From NCBI GenBank assembly GCA_030604975.1, contig JAUVUV010000107.1, forward strand, positions 1 to 7,184: a stretch of 7,184 bases of DNA, given 5' to 3'. Position 1 is the first letter of the stretch; each line of letters begins with the position of its first letter. Source of the stretch: Candidatus Glassiibacteriota bacterium (GTDB lineage Bacteria; Gemmatimonadota; Glassbacteria; GWA2-58-10). Below are positions 1 through 6,730 of this stretch, one piece after another. Made by a program: the position numbers and the translations under genes. Under the pieces are notes generated by a model. The model was not told where the DNA came from. It did not search any database and was given only the letters and a program-made list of their open reading frames with translations.

Positions 1-746
1 CCGATTTCGTCAAAGAAGATAGTCCCGCCGTCGGCCATTTCAAATTTGCCTTTTCGTTTGTAATGCGCACCGGTAAACGCTCCCTTTTCATGTCCAAACA
101 GCTCGCTTTCCATAATACCTTCCGCCAAGGCGCCGCAATTGACAGTGATTATCGGGAAAAATCTCCGATTGCTACGGCTGTGTATCGCCCTGGCAACCAG
201 TTCTTTTCCGGTTCCGCTCTCCCCCCTGATCATTACGGTGGAATCCGTTTTCGATACGGTATCCACCAGTTCAAATACTTTTCGTATTGCCGGGCTTTTC
301 CCGATAATCTCATCAAAACCGGTGAGTTCTTTCAACTGTTTTTTGAGTTGAATGTTTTCCGACTTCAGCTTCCGCTGGTTACATGCATTCTTAATCAGAT
401 GACTCAATTCGTCGGGGTCGAAAGGTTTCGTGATATAATCGAATGCCCCTTCCTTGAGTGCCTGAACAGCAGTATTGACCGAGGCATATGCGGTAATAAT
501 GATAATGATAATATCTCCATCGATTTTATTAATCCGCTTTTGCAATTCAATACCATCGATACCAGGCATCTTGATATCCAGAAGAGCGATATCAAAAGTT
601 TTTTCCTGTAACTTTTTAAGCGCCTCGCGGGCGTTTTCAGCCGTTTCGACCTGATAACCGTCCTCGCGGAACCAGTTATAGAGCGAATCTCGAACGACAA
701 ACTCGTCGTCTACGACTAATATCCGGTAATTCTCATTTTTTCCCAT
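1..746 (-). CDS. NtrC-family sigma-54-dependent response regulator (partial, cut by left edge)
   Basis: This is the transcriptional activator partner of the kinase just upstream. 248 codons are visible and the frame runs off the left edge. Residues 1-120 form a receiver domain: acidic pocket D13/D14, phospho-acceptor D57 in LLDIKMPG, T85 and K107 in TKPF. A linker helix follows at about 120-140. The AAA+ domain then shows Walker A GESGTGKE (175-182), the sigma-54-contacting GAFTGA loop (222-227) and the start of Walker B, GGTIFFDEI (240-248). The rest of the AAA+ domain and the expected C-terminal HTH lie outside the window. The ATG at 746 is 13 bases after the kinase stop, so the two are almost certainly co-transcribed; its ribosome site is only a weak purine run. 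Known for the family: phosphorylation triggers oligomerisation and ATP-driven opening of sigma-54 promoters. The target is unknown; control of the neighbouring redox operon is inference. Confidence 0.95.
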   Translation of the reverse strand, partial: MGKNENYRILVVDDEFVVRDSLYNWFREDGYQVETAENAREALKKLQEKTFDIALLDIKMPGIDGIELQKRINKIDGDIIIIIITAYASVNTAVQALKEGAFDYITKPFDPDELSHLIKNACNQRKLKSENIQLKKQLKELTGFDEIIGKSPAIRKVFELVDTVSKTDSTVMIRGESGTGKELVARAIHSRSNRRFFPIITVNCGALAEGIMESELFGHEKGAFTGAHYKRKGKFEMADGGTIFFDEI

Positions 747-759
747 GGCACTTCTTCTT

Positions 760-2391
760 TCAATCGAGTGGGATTTCTTCCAGCTGAGCCTTCGGTGCGG
801 TATCAACCGGTAAAACAATAGTAAAGGTCGTGCCTTGATTCCCCCCTGAACTGACTTTTATATCTCCGTTGTGCTGCTGTATAATCCCGTATACTACGGC
901 TAAGCCCAGTCCGATACTCTTGCTGTCTTTTTTCGTGGTAAAGAACGGTTCGAAAATATGGGGAATATTCTCTTTCTGAATTCCGCTTCCTGTGTCGGAG
1001 ATCATTATCTCCATAAATTTCCCATCCTCGGACCGGCATAGCTCCACTGACAATAATCCACCTGAACTCATTGATTCCACCGCATTGATGAGCATCGCAA
1101 GCAAGGCCTGGTTGAGCTGATCTGCATTACAGCTAATATAGAGCGATTTTTCCGGCATCCTTTTTTTTAGCTGAATATTCTGGATATCCAGAGTATGTTG
1201 TATGAGTTGCAGGCTTTTATTGACAAGGTTTACAAGATCTTCCTTTTTGAACTCCGCATCACGTTTTCGAGCGAATAAAAGCAGGTTCTTTACGATGTTG
1301 CCACACCGGCTGGTTTCGCTCTGAATGAGAGTCAAGTGATTTTTAATTTTACTCATAGCCTCTCGGGTTATATGATTGCCATCGATTTTTTTTAGAATGA
1401 GTTTTGTATAGGTGAGAATACCGGCCAGGGGGTTATTAATCTCGTGCGCCACGGAAGCGGACAATTTACCCAGTGAGGCCATTTTTTCAACCTGAATTAT
1501 ATGGTCCTGCACTTTCTGCAATTCATCGGTTTTCTCTTTCACCTTTTGCGCCAGTATGTTCGACCAGTTGTTAATTTCATTACGGGCAATCTGCAGATCT
1601 TCGGTCATCTTATTAAATGACCGGGAGAGTTCGCCAATTTCATCAGTGCTGTTGAGTTCAATCCGGTGCTCCAGACGCCCTTCACTCAAAGCGCGTGTTC
1701 CACGTATCAAATGTTTGACCGGAACGTGGACCATTTGTCGTATGAAAATCCAGCATACCAGAGCCACTGTTAAGACTGTCACCAGAAAAAAGAGGATCGT
1801 CTTTCGCTGGCTCTCGGCAATTGCTTTATCCACGCTTTCGAGCGACATTTTGACATCCAGTACGCCGAGGATCGTTTGCGAGACGGGATGGGCGTGACAG
1901 CTGGCAGAGGAACAATCGCTTTCATTCCGAATCGGATTGATCAAGCCAAGTACCCTGTATCCTTTCGGGGACTGGAATATTCTCGTTGCCAGTGGGGAGG
2001 GAAAAGATCTAATGGGAGCGCCCTCTCCGTGACAGATATTACATGCCTCGGCGTTCATGTCGACTTTATGCCCCAACTCTTCCTGCTCGGTCGAGAATAT
2101 TACCTCCCCTGTTTTATTGTAAATTCGGATCCCATCGAAACCGGAAGTATTTCCCACTGTGCGAATAATCTGATAGACATCCTCTTTTCGGTTAAGCAGC
2201 ATACTGTAATAGGTCGAACGCCGGATGAGCTCGCTTGCCCGGTCAGCGCTCGAGATAACGTTCTGCATCAAATGCTCTTTCTGAACCTTTATGTTAAGAT
2301 AGGTATAGACGGACAGTAGCCCGATCAGAAGAACGGTAAGCAGAACAAAAAGTCGCACACTCAGTTGGCGCAATATGGATGTTTTAATCAT
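760..2391 (-). CDS. Membrane-bound heme-binding sensor histidine kinase
   Basis: A 543-residue sensor kinase. TM1 is at about 11-33 and TM2 at about 198-218. The extracytoplasmic domain between them carries two c-type heme attachment motifs: CNICH (117-121) and the longer-spaced CX4CH (C160, C165, H166). A HAMP domain (about 219-272) and a coiled coil (about 270-303) lead into the HisKA H-box with phospho-acceptor H316 in VAHEINNPLAG. The HATPase part shows the N-box LINAVES (N436), G1 DTGSG (466-470), F-box FEPFF (480-484) and G2 GLGLAVV (494-500). All catalytic motifs are intact. Heme outside the membrane suggests sensing of redox potential or a small ligand, which is inference. The start is the first good ATG. 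It has no recognisable Shine-Dalgarno sequence (the bases before it are pyrimidine-rich), and I found no in-frame ATG upstream. It sits 13 bases before its regulator and is separated from the GcvH-like gene upstream by a 284-base gap. Confidence 0.95.
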   Translation of the reverse strand: MIKTSILRQLSVRLFVLLTVLLIGLLSVYTYLNIKVQKEHLMQNVISSADRASELIRRSTYYSMLLNRKEDVYQIIRTVGNTSGFDGIRIYNKTGEVIFSTEQEELGHKVDMNAEACNICHGEGAPIRSFPSPLATRIFQSPKGYRVLGLINPIRNESDCSSASCHAHPVSQTILGVLDVKMSLESVDKAIAESQRKTILFFLVTVLTVALVCWIFIRQMVHVPVKHLIRGTRALSEGRLEHRIELNSTDEIGELSRSFNKMTEDLQIARNEINNWSNILAQKVKEKTDELQKVQDHIIQVEKMASLGKLSASVAHEINNPLAGILTYTKLILKKIDGNHITREAMSKIKNHLTLIQSETSRCGNIVKNLLLFARKRDAEFKKEDLVNLVNKSLQLIQHTLDIQNIQLKKRMPEKSLYISCNADQLNQALLAMLINAVESMSSGGLLSVELCRSEDGKFMEIMISDTGSGIQKENIPHIFEPFFTTKKDSKSIGLGLAVVYGIIQQHNGDIKVSSGGNQGTTFTIVLPVDTAPKAQLEEIPLD

Positions 2392-2417
2392 CGGAGGAAA
2401 GTGTCGCTGCGGTTGTC

Positions 2418-2434
2418 TGATAAAAGATTTATCA
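2418..2434. promoter_or_regulatory. Perfect 7-bp palindrome upstream of the kinase gene
   Basis: TGATAAA and TTTATCA are perfectly complementary arms with a 3-base centre, ending 27 bases before the kinase ATG. The sequence is TGAT-N9-ATCA, so it is not an FNR/CRP site, which would be TTGAT-N4-ATCAA. It could be an operator or a hairpin in the 5' leader of the kinase mRNA. The function is unknown. Confidence 0.4.
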
Positions 2435-2546
2435 CCGAAAAGCCTACAGTTGTGCCCACCTTGAAAAATCCTGCCGTCAGAAGGAGCCTTTGCAAATCAA
2501 TAGAAGCAGTTTACCTGATACTGTCATTTTTCTACAGCCATATCAA

Positions 2547-2575
2547 AATATATGTAAATTCATTCGCAAAGGCAA
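2547..2575 (-). promoter_or_regulatory. Candidate sigma-70-type promoter for the kinase-regulator pair
   Basis: On the minus strand, TTGCCT (2570-2575, four of six matches to the -35 consensus) is separated by exactly 17 bases from TATATT (2547-2552, five of six to the -10). It lies in an AT-rich gap and would give a leader of about 150 bases before the kinase ATG at 2391. The -35 overlaps one arm of a CAAAGG/CCTTTG inverted repeat that could be an operator. This is a pattern match only. Confidence 0.4.
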
Positions 2576-2616
2576 TTTTCCAATTAAATACAATATTTCT
2601 ATCACCTTTGCGCGAA
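2563..2616. repeat. Imperfect inverted repeat TTCGCAAAGG / CCTTTGCGcGAA
   Basis: TTCGCAAAGG at 2563-2572 is mirrored by CCTTTGCGCGAA at 2605-2616, with one extra base in the second arm and 32 bases between arms. A third CCTTTGC occurs at 2487-2493. The left arm overlaps the candidate -35 element. The spacing is long for a hairpin terminator; repeated binding sites for a regulator are an alternative. Chance is possible in this AT-rich gap. Confidence 0.3.
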
Positions 2617-2638
2617 AATAGATACCCTTTCAAAGCGA

Positions 2639-2656
2639 AAACTATCTCGGTAGTTT
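2639..2656 (-). terminator. Weak hairpin after the GcvH-like gene
   Basis: AAACTA and TAGTTT form a 6-bp stem with a 6-base loop, beginning about 20 bases after the stop of the Cys-rich GcvH-like gene. The stem is AT-rich and has only a short T run on its 3' side, so termination would be weak. It is the only terminator-like structure I see between the redox operon and the kinase gene. Confidence 0.2.
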
Positions 2657-2675
2657 GATTTGAGATGACACGCAA

Positions 2676-3488
2676 TTAACAGTATTTCAGAAATTTTTTA
2701 ACCAGCCGGATGTAGTTTTCCTTTCCCATTACCTGCCGCAGCCGGGTAATCATGATACCGCCGTCCGACATTGTTGCGCAGGCTGAAGTTCCCGCCTGCT
2801 CGATCGCCACGGAAATACTGTGAAAGATATCCAGAAGTCCCTTTTTGTACCATTGTTTAACGCTGCCGATACCCTCTACGAACGGCTGAGAGGAAGAATC
2901 CTGTTCCGGCATGATTTCCAGAAGCCAGCCCCTGCGATAGGAATCGCTTTGAAGAGATTTCGGATTCTGCTGGAGAGCGGCACTGTTAATCGCTGTAACC
3001 TGACCTGCCAAGGGGGAGCTCAATCGAATGTTCCAGTTATCAAAAAACAGCCAGCATATTGTTGCTTTTTCACTGATATAGTCCCCCATGATCGGAAAAA
3101 CAATATGTTCGATCGGATCGAGACATCTTCCGATGAAATCATCCAACCCGATCCGCTTGGTATATCCCTTACAATCATAAACCCATAGATGCGAAGGAGA
3201 ATATTGAACCTCCAGTGAATAACGAATGCTTGAAAAGCAGTTATAAATGAGACGAATCAAGGCATAATCGTACAGGTGGAACAAGCTCGTATCGCCGATT
3301 ATTTCTTCAAAGGTCAATTTTTTCACTTCCGGGAACCCTAAATCACTTTCTACATGGACCGGAAGCGAACTATGGTCCCTGAGTGCTTTGTCCAGTTCAC
3401 AGTCCTCGCACCGGTAATCCAGGGAGCACAGCTTGTAAGAAATCACTCCCTCCTGCATCCAGATACATCTGTTGTCCCGGTACTCCAT
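2676..3488 (-). CDS. GcvH-like (lipoyl-fold) protein with N-terminal Cys motif, lacking lipoyl-lysine
   Basis: A 270-residue soluble protein. The N-terminus has C8, C21, C27 and C30 (C-x12-C-x5-C-x2-C), probably a metal or Fe-S site; from memory similar segments (CxWM...KLC...C..C) occur in other proteins of anaerobic delta-type bacteria. Residues about 97-195 match the glycine-cleavage H fold: HLW (100-102), IGLDDF (113-118), SSPLAGQVTAIN (157-168) and YRRGWLLEI (184-192). An ungapped alignment to E. coli GcvH puts Asn at the lipoylated-lysine position, so lipoylation is unlikely. The C-terminus has W213 and SDGGI (241-245), shared with the two other GcvH-like proteins here. I chose the ATG at 3488, with AGGA upstream; an in-frame TTG at 3512, just after a stop, would add 8 residues. 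It is about 120 bases after the preceding gene, probably the same operon. Its role is unknown; no glycine-cleavage genes are nearby. Confidence 0.8.
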   Translation of the reverse strand: MEYRDNRCIWMQEGVISYKLCSLDYRCEDCELDKALRDHSSLPVHVESDLGFPEVKKLTFEEIIGDTSLFHLYDYALIRLIYNCFSSIRYSLEVQYSPSHLWVYDCKGYTKRIGLDDFIGRCLDPIEHIVFPIMGDYISEKATICWLFFDNWNIRLSSPLAGQVTAINSAALQQNPKSLQSDSYRRGWLLEIMPEQDSSSQPFVEGIGSVKQWYKKGLLDIFHSISVAIEQAGTSACATMSDGGIMITRLRQVMGKENYIRLVKKFLKYC

Positions 3489-3608
3489 AATTTTCCTGTA
3501 TCTTTGAGCCAAATATCCCTTTCAGCTTGAAGCTCGTTTAAAAAAGGTTCAATGGCTGTCCGTGTAGATTCCAGAAAGGCTGGGGAGAGATCTGTGGCTA
3601 TTGCAGTT

Positions 3609-4310
3609 TTAATCTACCAGAAGAAATTCCCTGGCGATCTCATCCCAGTTCGTTGGTGAAATGCTTCTGGCAAATCCTGTCAGCGGTATTCCTCCGTCCT
3701 GGAGCACGGCCCCCACATCGCCGGCAAGCCTGGGCCGGAGCCGGTCGACGGTTTCCTCCAGCCAGGCTGTGGCCAGTTTTCCGGAAATCAGGTTTTTCAA
3801 ATCGGTTTTCAGTTTCGACACTTTTATTTTCATCAGCCAGCCTTTTCCGTAAGGCTCATTGCAGATTAATTCCGGGAGCTTGAAAATTTCTTCATTGATC
3901 GCAAGAACCTCGCCATTTACCGGGGATAGCATGTCGATAGACTTTGAGTCGATCCTGAATCGCCATCCTTTTTCCCCTTGCCTGACCAGGGAACCGATTT
4001 TCGGCAGCTCTACGGATCCCGGCTGACCGAGCATTTTCTGCGCAAAGTCGTCTACTCCCACCTTCACCACATCACCCTCCTCAGGCGCTGCCCAGGTGTG
4101 CCCCTGGTGGAAAAAGAATCCATCCGCCAGTTGAAACCACCTGCTCTCGATCCCGGCGCCTCTTCCGGCTGGAACGGCGGCCGAGAGGATTTTGGCAGAC
4201 GGCCTGGTGAGGAATTTCCAGAAGGCTACAAGAATCAGCAGGTAACCGATAACGAGCAGATACTCCATTCCTTTTGTTGAGAAAATGTCCACGTAACCAA
4301 GACCTTCCAT
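3609..4310 (-). CDS. Membrane-anchored GcvH-like protein with C-terminal DGGI module
   Basis: A 233-residue protein with one TM helix (about 17-34) followed by K32, R36 and K40. The positive-inside rule puts the C-terminal part in the cytoplasm. Residues about 60-165 fit GcvH well: HTW (71-73), VGVDDFAQKMLG (84-95), SPVNGEVLAIN (129-139) and EPYGKGWLMKIK (152-163). In ungapped alignment with E. coli GcvH the lipoyl-lysine position is S122, with K123 next to it, so lipoylation is doubtful but not excluded. The extension carries W183 and LQDGGIPLTG (203-212). The start at 4310 is preferred over an in-frame ATG at 4337 because AAAAGGAGG lies 7 bases before it. The gene is 201 bases after the HybB-like stop and probably belongs to that operon. 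A scaffold or electron-transfer accessory of the HybA/HybB complex is inference; annotation as a glycine-cleavage H protein would mislead. Confidence 0.85.
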   Translation of the reverse strand: MEGLGYVDIFSTKGMEYLLVIGYLLILVAFWKFLTRPSAKILSAAVPAGRGAGIESRWFQLADGFFFHQGHTWAAPEEGDVVKVGVDDFAQKMLGQPGSVELPKIGSLVRQGEKGWRFRIDSKSIDMLSPVNGEVLAINEEIFKLPELICNEPYGKGWLMKIKVSKLKTDLKNLISGKLATAWLEETVDRLRPRLAGDVGAVLQDGGIPLTGFARSISPTNWDEIAREFLLVD

Positions 4311-4511
4311 ACTCCCGCCTCCTTTTCTGGCTTGCAAACCGATGTAAAAAGTATACTCAGCTTAAATTTGGAGGGTTATCTCAAGAAAAAATTGACCAGT
4401 TCAGACTGCGCGTGTGCCAATAGATCGGTTAACAGCCGAATTTATCGCCCCGGCCAAGCCTAATGCGCTTCCTTTTGACAAATTCGCCTTTTCTGCTTTC
4501 CTTCTGCCCGG
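4311..4511 (-). other. 201-base gap between HybB-like and GcvH-like genes
   Basis: No supported gene. A TATACT hexamer (minus strand, 4350-4355) resembles a -10 box, but the hexamer 17 bases upstream (TAACCC) is not a -35. A T run (minus TTTTTT near 4386-4391) follows only a 4-bp stem, so no convincing terminator is present. An internal promoter is possible but unproven; read-through transcription from the HybB-like gene is the simpler reading. Confidence 0.4.
4318..4324 (-). promoter_or_regulatory. Strong Shine-Dalgarno that fixes the GcvH-like start at 4310
   Basis: The minus strand reads AAAAGGAGG, ending 7 bases before the ATG at 4310. The upstream in-frame ATG at 4337 would place this site inside the coding region and lacks a comparable one of its own, so the shorter start is favoured. 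Confidence 0.75.
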
Positions 4512-5750
4512 TCATTCGCCCATTCCGGGAAGTTCCCGCAGAACTGGCATTCTATTGACGATCCATCTGAAAACTATAATCTCTGCAACAATTACGGCCA
4601 GGGTAACTTCAATTTCCATCCATGTAGGATAATATCTCACCGGCTCATACCACTTGAAAGCAATGATTGAGATATTGAGCCTGTTTAAGACGATACCTAC
4701 CAGGGTAAGAATTGCCGCAATACGCACAAAAAGAAGGCTTTCTCGCTTTAGTCCATGGATAAAAAGCATACAGGGCAGCAGAACGAATCCAATAACCTCG
4801 AGCAGATACCAGTAACCCCAAGGGGTGAAAAGGAACTGCCAGCTCTGGTCGTGCAAAAATACCAGGAGTTTCAAAAAGAAGTAAACGAACATCGTGGCTG
4901 CGCATATCTTCGCCAGCCCGAATACTATTCCGTTATGAGAATCACGATGCTCGGAGGAAATCTGGTTCCTGAATACCTTATGGCTGATGGTTCCCTCTAA
5001 GATCACCATCGAGAGCCCGGCAAAAATGCTGGAGACGAAGAAAAGAAGCGGGATGAACTCTGTATACCACAGAGGGTGCAACTTGCCCTTGGTCATCAGA
5101 TAAAGTGCGCCAAGGCCTGACTGATGAAGCGTCGAAAGTGTGATTCCGAATATCACGGCACCCAGGGTCAGGGAAGCGAGCAGCTTTCTGATCCTCCTCC
5201 AGCCGAGCCACTCGGCGATTGCCGGGGAAAACTCGATAAACTCCGCGGTCATGTAGAGCATGAAGTGCCAGGCGACCAGAAAGAGCACGGAACTCACCCC
5301 GAACGAGTTGCCGATTACCGGGTTAATAACATTCCATGGACGGCCTAGATCGAGAAGAAGAGCACCGGCATAAAATACATAGGCAAGGAAACCGTTGAGT
5401 ATGGTGACTCTCACAATCGGATGATACTTCTCCATTCTGAGAATGTATACCAGAAAGGTCAACACATAGGCTCCCCCGGCAAAGGCAACCCCTGTTATTA
5501 CGTCAAATCCAATCCACAGGCCCCATGGATAACTCTGAGAAAGATTAGTTATGGAACCCAAACCCTTGGTAAAACGGATGGCAAGCAAAATCGCGGCAAC
5601 GATAAGAATAGAGCCTGCGATTACATTGAAAGGGGTTAGAAGTCTACCTTTCGGTTTCAACTCATTGATCATGAATTTAGAAAATTTAATCAGCTCTTTA
5701 ACGACAATTTCTCCACGGCGCCCGGTAACAGATACTTCTTTTTCGTTCAT
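4512..5750 (-). CDS. hybB: HybB/NrfD-family integral membrane quinone-interacting subunit
   Basis: A 412-residue protein with about ten hydrophobic segments (roughly 40-58, 76-101, 113-131, 150-168, 188-204, 229-249, 276-297, 309-329, 338-353, 378-396). HybB-like signatures are YPWGLWIGFDVITG (74-87), LHQSGLGALYL (208-218) and NRLNISI (356-362), plus the C-terminal YPTWMEIEVTLA. The family is heme-free and passes electrons between an iron-sulfur partner and the quinone pool; in E. coli hydrogenase-2, HybB works with HybA. The ATG at 5750 lies one base after the stop of the HybA-like gene and has GAGGAA upstream. An in-frame ATG at 5795 would overlap the HybA-like gene by 44 bases and is disfavoured. 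The HybA/HybB pairing is clear, but there is no hydrogenase in the window, so the symbol marks homology, not a proven hydrogenase subunit. Confidence 0.92.
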   Translation of the reverse strand: MNEKEVSVTGRRGEIVVKELIKFSKFMINELKPKGRLLTPFNVIAGSILIVAAILLAIRFTKGLGSITNLSQSYPWGLWIGFDVITGVAFAGGAYVLTFLVYILRMEKYHPIVRVTILNGFLAYVFYAGALLLDLGRPWNVINPVIGNSFGVSSVLFLVAWHFMLYMTAEFIEFSPAIAEWLGWRRIRKLLASLTLGAVIFGITLSTLHQSGLGALYLMTKGKLHPLWYTEFIPLLFFVSSIFAGLSMVILEGTISHKVFRNQISSEHRDSHNGIVFGLAKICAATMFVYFFLKLLVFLHDQSWQFLFTPWGYWYLLEVIGFVLLPCMLFIHGLKRESLLFVRIAAILTLVGIVLNRLNISIIAFKWYEPVRYYPTWMEIEVTLAVIVAEIIVFRWIVNRMPVLRELPGMGE

Positions 5751-5751
5751 G

Positions 5752-6612
5752 TTATTCCTCGCTCTTTTCTTTTCCTTGCTCGCGCTTGGTCGCATGGCTT
5801 ATCGCAAGCAGAAACGGCGGTAAAAGGGTAATGACAACAGGAACTGTATACAAGAATTGTCTGGTCAGCGCAGGATAGGATTCCGATCCCAGATCGTTTC
5901 TGAAACCCAATTTGTCAAACGGGACCGATGCCAGATAAAGCATCCCGGTACCTCCCACTTCGTGCTCCCCGTAGACGTGATTGACGTAATTCCCAAGCTC
6001 ACCGTATATCCGCTTTCTGGCGATTTCAATTAATTCACTTCTTTTTCCAAAGACGAGGGCTTCATCACCCAGACAGTTCTCGACACAGGCCGGCTGCTCC
6101 CCGTTCCTGATACGGTCCAAACAAAGTTGGCATTTATGCAGCTTGGGAACAGCACTGTGGTATTCGAATTTCGGAATGTCAAACGGGCAGGATATCATGC
6201 AGAACCTGCAACCCATACATTTCTTCTCGCGCCATATGACAGGGCCTTCCTCCGATTTGTACATCGCTTTTGTAAGACAGGCGGTCGCACACGCCGGTTG
6301 CATGCAATGCATACACTGTTTTTTCACGAAGACCTCGCCGAGGTCAGTCTCATATCTGTTTACCACAGACCATTGAGTTTCCGATTGTGTCCGTTCATTG
6401 TCAAATACTGATTCATCCTCCTCTGGCTCTGGCAAACCGTTTGCCTCGGCACATGCATATTCGCACGATCGACAACCCATACAACGGGTAGTATCTACCA
6501 GCACTCCCATTAATTCTCTCTTTTCATTTACCTCGGCCGCCCGGACTTTGCTTCCTGCCAAAACCGCTCCAAGCGCTATATTTGCCGTTATAAGGAACTC
6601 TTTCCTGTCCAT
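5752..6612 (-). CDS. hybA: HybA-like periplasmic ferredoxin with four [4Fe-4S] motifs and C-terminal anchor
   Basis: A 286-residue electron-transfer subunit. MDRKEFLITANIAL resembles a Tat signal, but the twin arginine is R3-K4; a hydrophobic stretch and VRAAEV, a likely signal-peptidase site, follow. Four Cys quartets are complete: C44/C47/C50/C54, C100/C103/C108/C112, C132/C135/C138/C142 and C161/C164/C176/C180. This is the arrangement of the HybA/DmsB/NrfC family, with four [4Fe-4S] clusters. A hydrophobic helix (about 250-268) anchors the C-terminus, as in E. coli HybA. The start at 6612 was chosen because it places the RK motif at the N-terminus and has GGAG 9 bases upstream; in-frame ATGs at 6660 and 6627 are possible but would add residues before the signal. 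It would relay electrons between a periplasmic partner and the HybB-like protein encoded next. The catalytic partner is not in the window. Confidence 0.93.
   Translation of the reverse strand: MDRKEFLITANIALGAVLAGSKVRAAEVNEKRELMGVLVDTTRCMGCRSCEYACAEANGLPEPEEDESVFDNERTQSETQWSVVNRYETDLGEVFVKKQCMHCMQPACATACLTKAMYKSEEGPVIWREKKCMGCRFCMISCPFDIPKFEYHSAVPKLHKCQLCLDRIRNGEQPACVENCLGDEALVFGKRSELIEIARKRIYGELGNYVNHVYGEHEVGGTGMLYLASVPFDKLGFRNDLGSESYPALTRQFLYTVPVVITLLPPFLLAISHATKREQGKEKSEE
5755..5760 (-). promoter_or_regulatory. Shine-Dalgarno for the HybB-like gene inside the HybA-like stop region
   Basis: The minus strand reads GAGGAA within the last codons of the HybA-like gene, a few bases before the ATG at 5750. 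It fixes the HybB-like start and suggests translational coupling of the two subunits. Confidence 0.65.
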
Positions 6613-6730
6613 ACTGAAGTACTCCATTTCCTTGTGGGTGCAAGTTTTCGATCCGGTCATCTTTCAGCGAGTGTTTTTCACCGGTCCTGTTCAAATCACG
6701 ACCGAAGGCAAAATTCTCTGCAGGCGCATA

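Noticed and set aside
63..611. Plus-strand open frame of 182 codons
   Set aside because: It is antisense to the response regulator, whose receiver and AAA+ motifs are intact in the minus frame.
1876..2319. Plus-strand open frame of 147 codons
   Set aside because: It lies entirely opposite the intact sensor-kinase gene, has no recognisable domain, and its protein is compositionally odd. It is an antisense shadow.
2440..2462. Sigma-54-like box on the minus strand (TGGGCACAACTGTAGGC)
   Set aside because: The GG and GC elements do not have the required 10-base spacing, and the -12 TTGCA part is absent.
2365..2658. Plus-strand open frame of 97 codons over the kinase promoter gap
   Set aside because: It starts inside the kinase gene and has low-complexity AT-rich content with no motif; an intergenic promoter region explains the stretch better.
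4400..4425. TTGGCACACGCGCAG on the minus strand as a sigma-54 promoter
   Set aside because: The -24-like half is fair, but the position 10 bases on is GT rather than GC, so the -12 element is missing.
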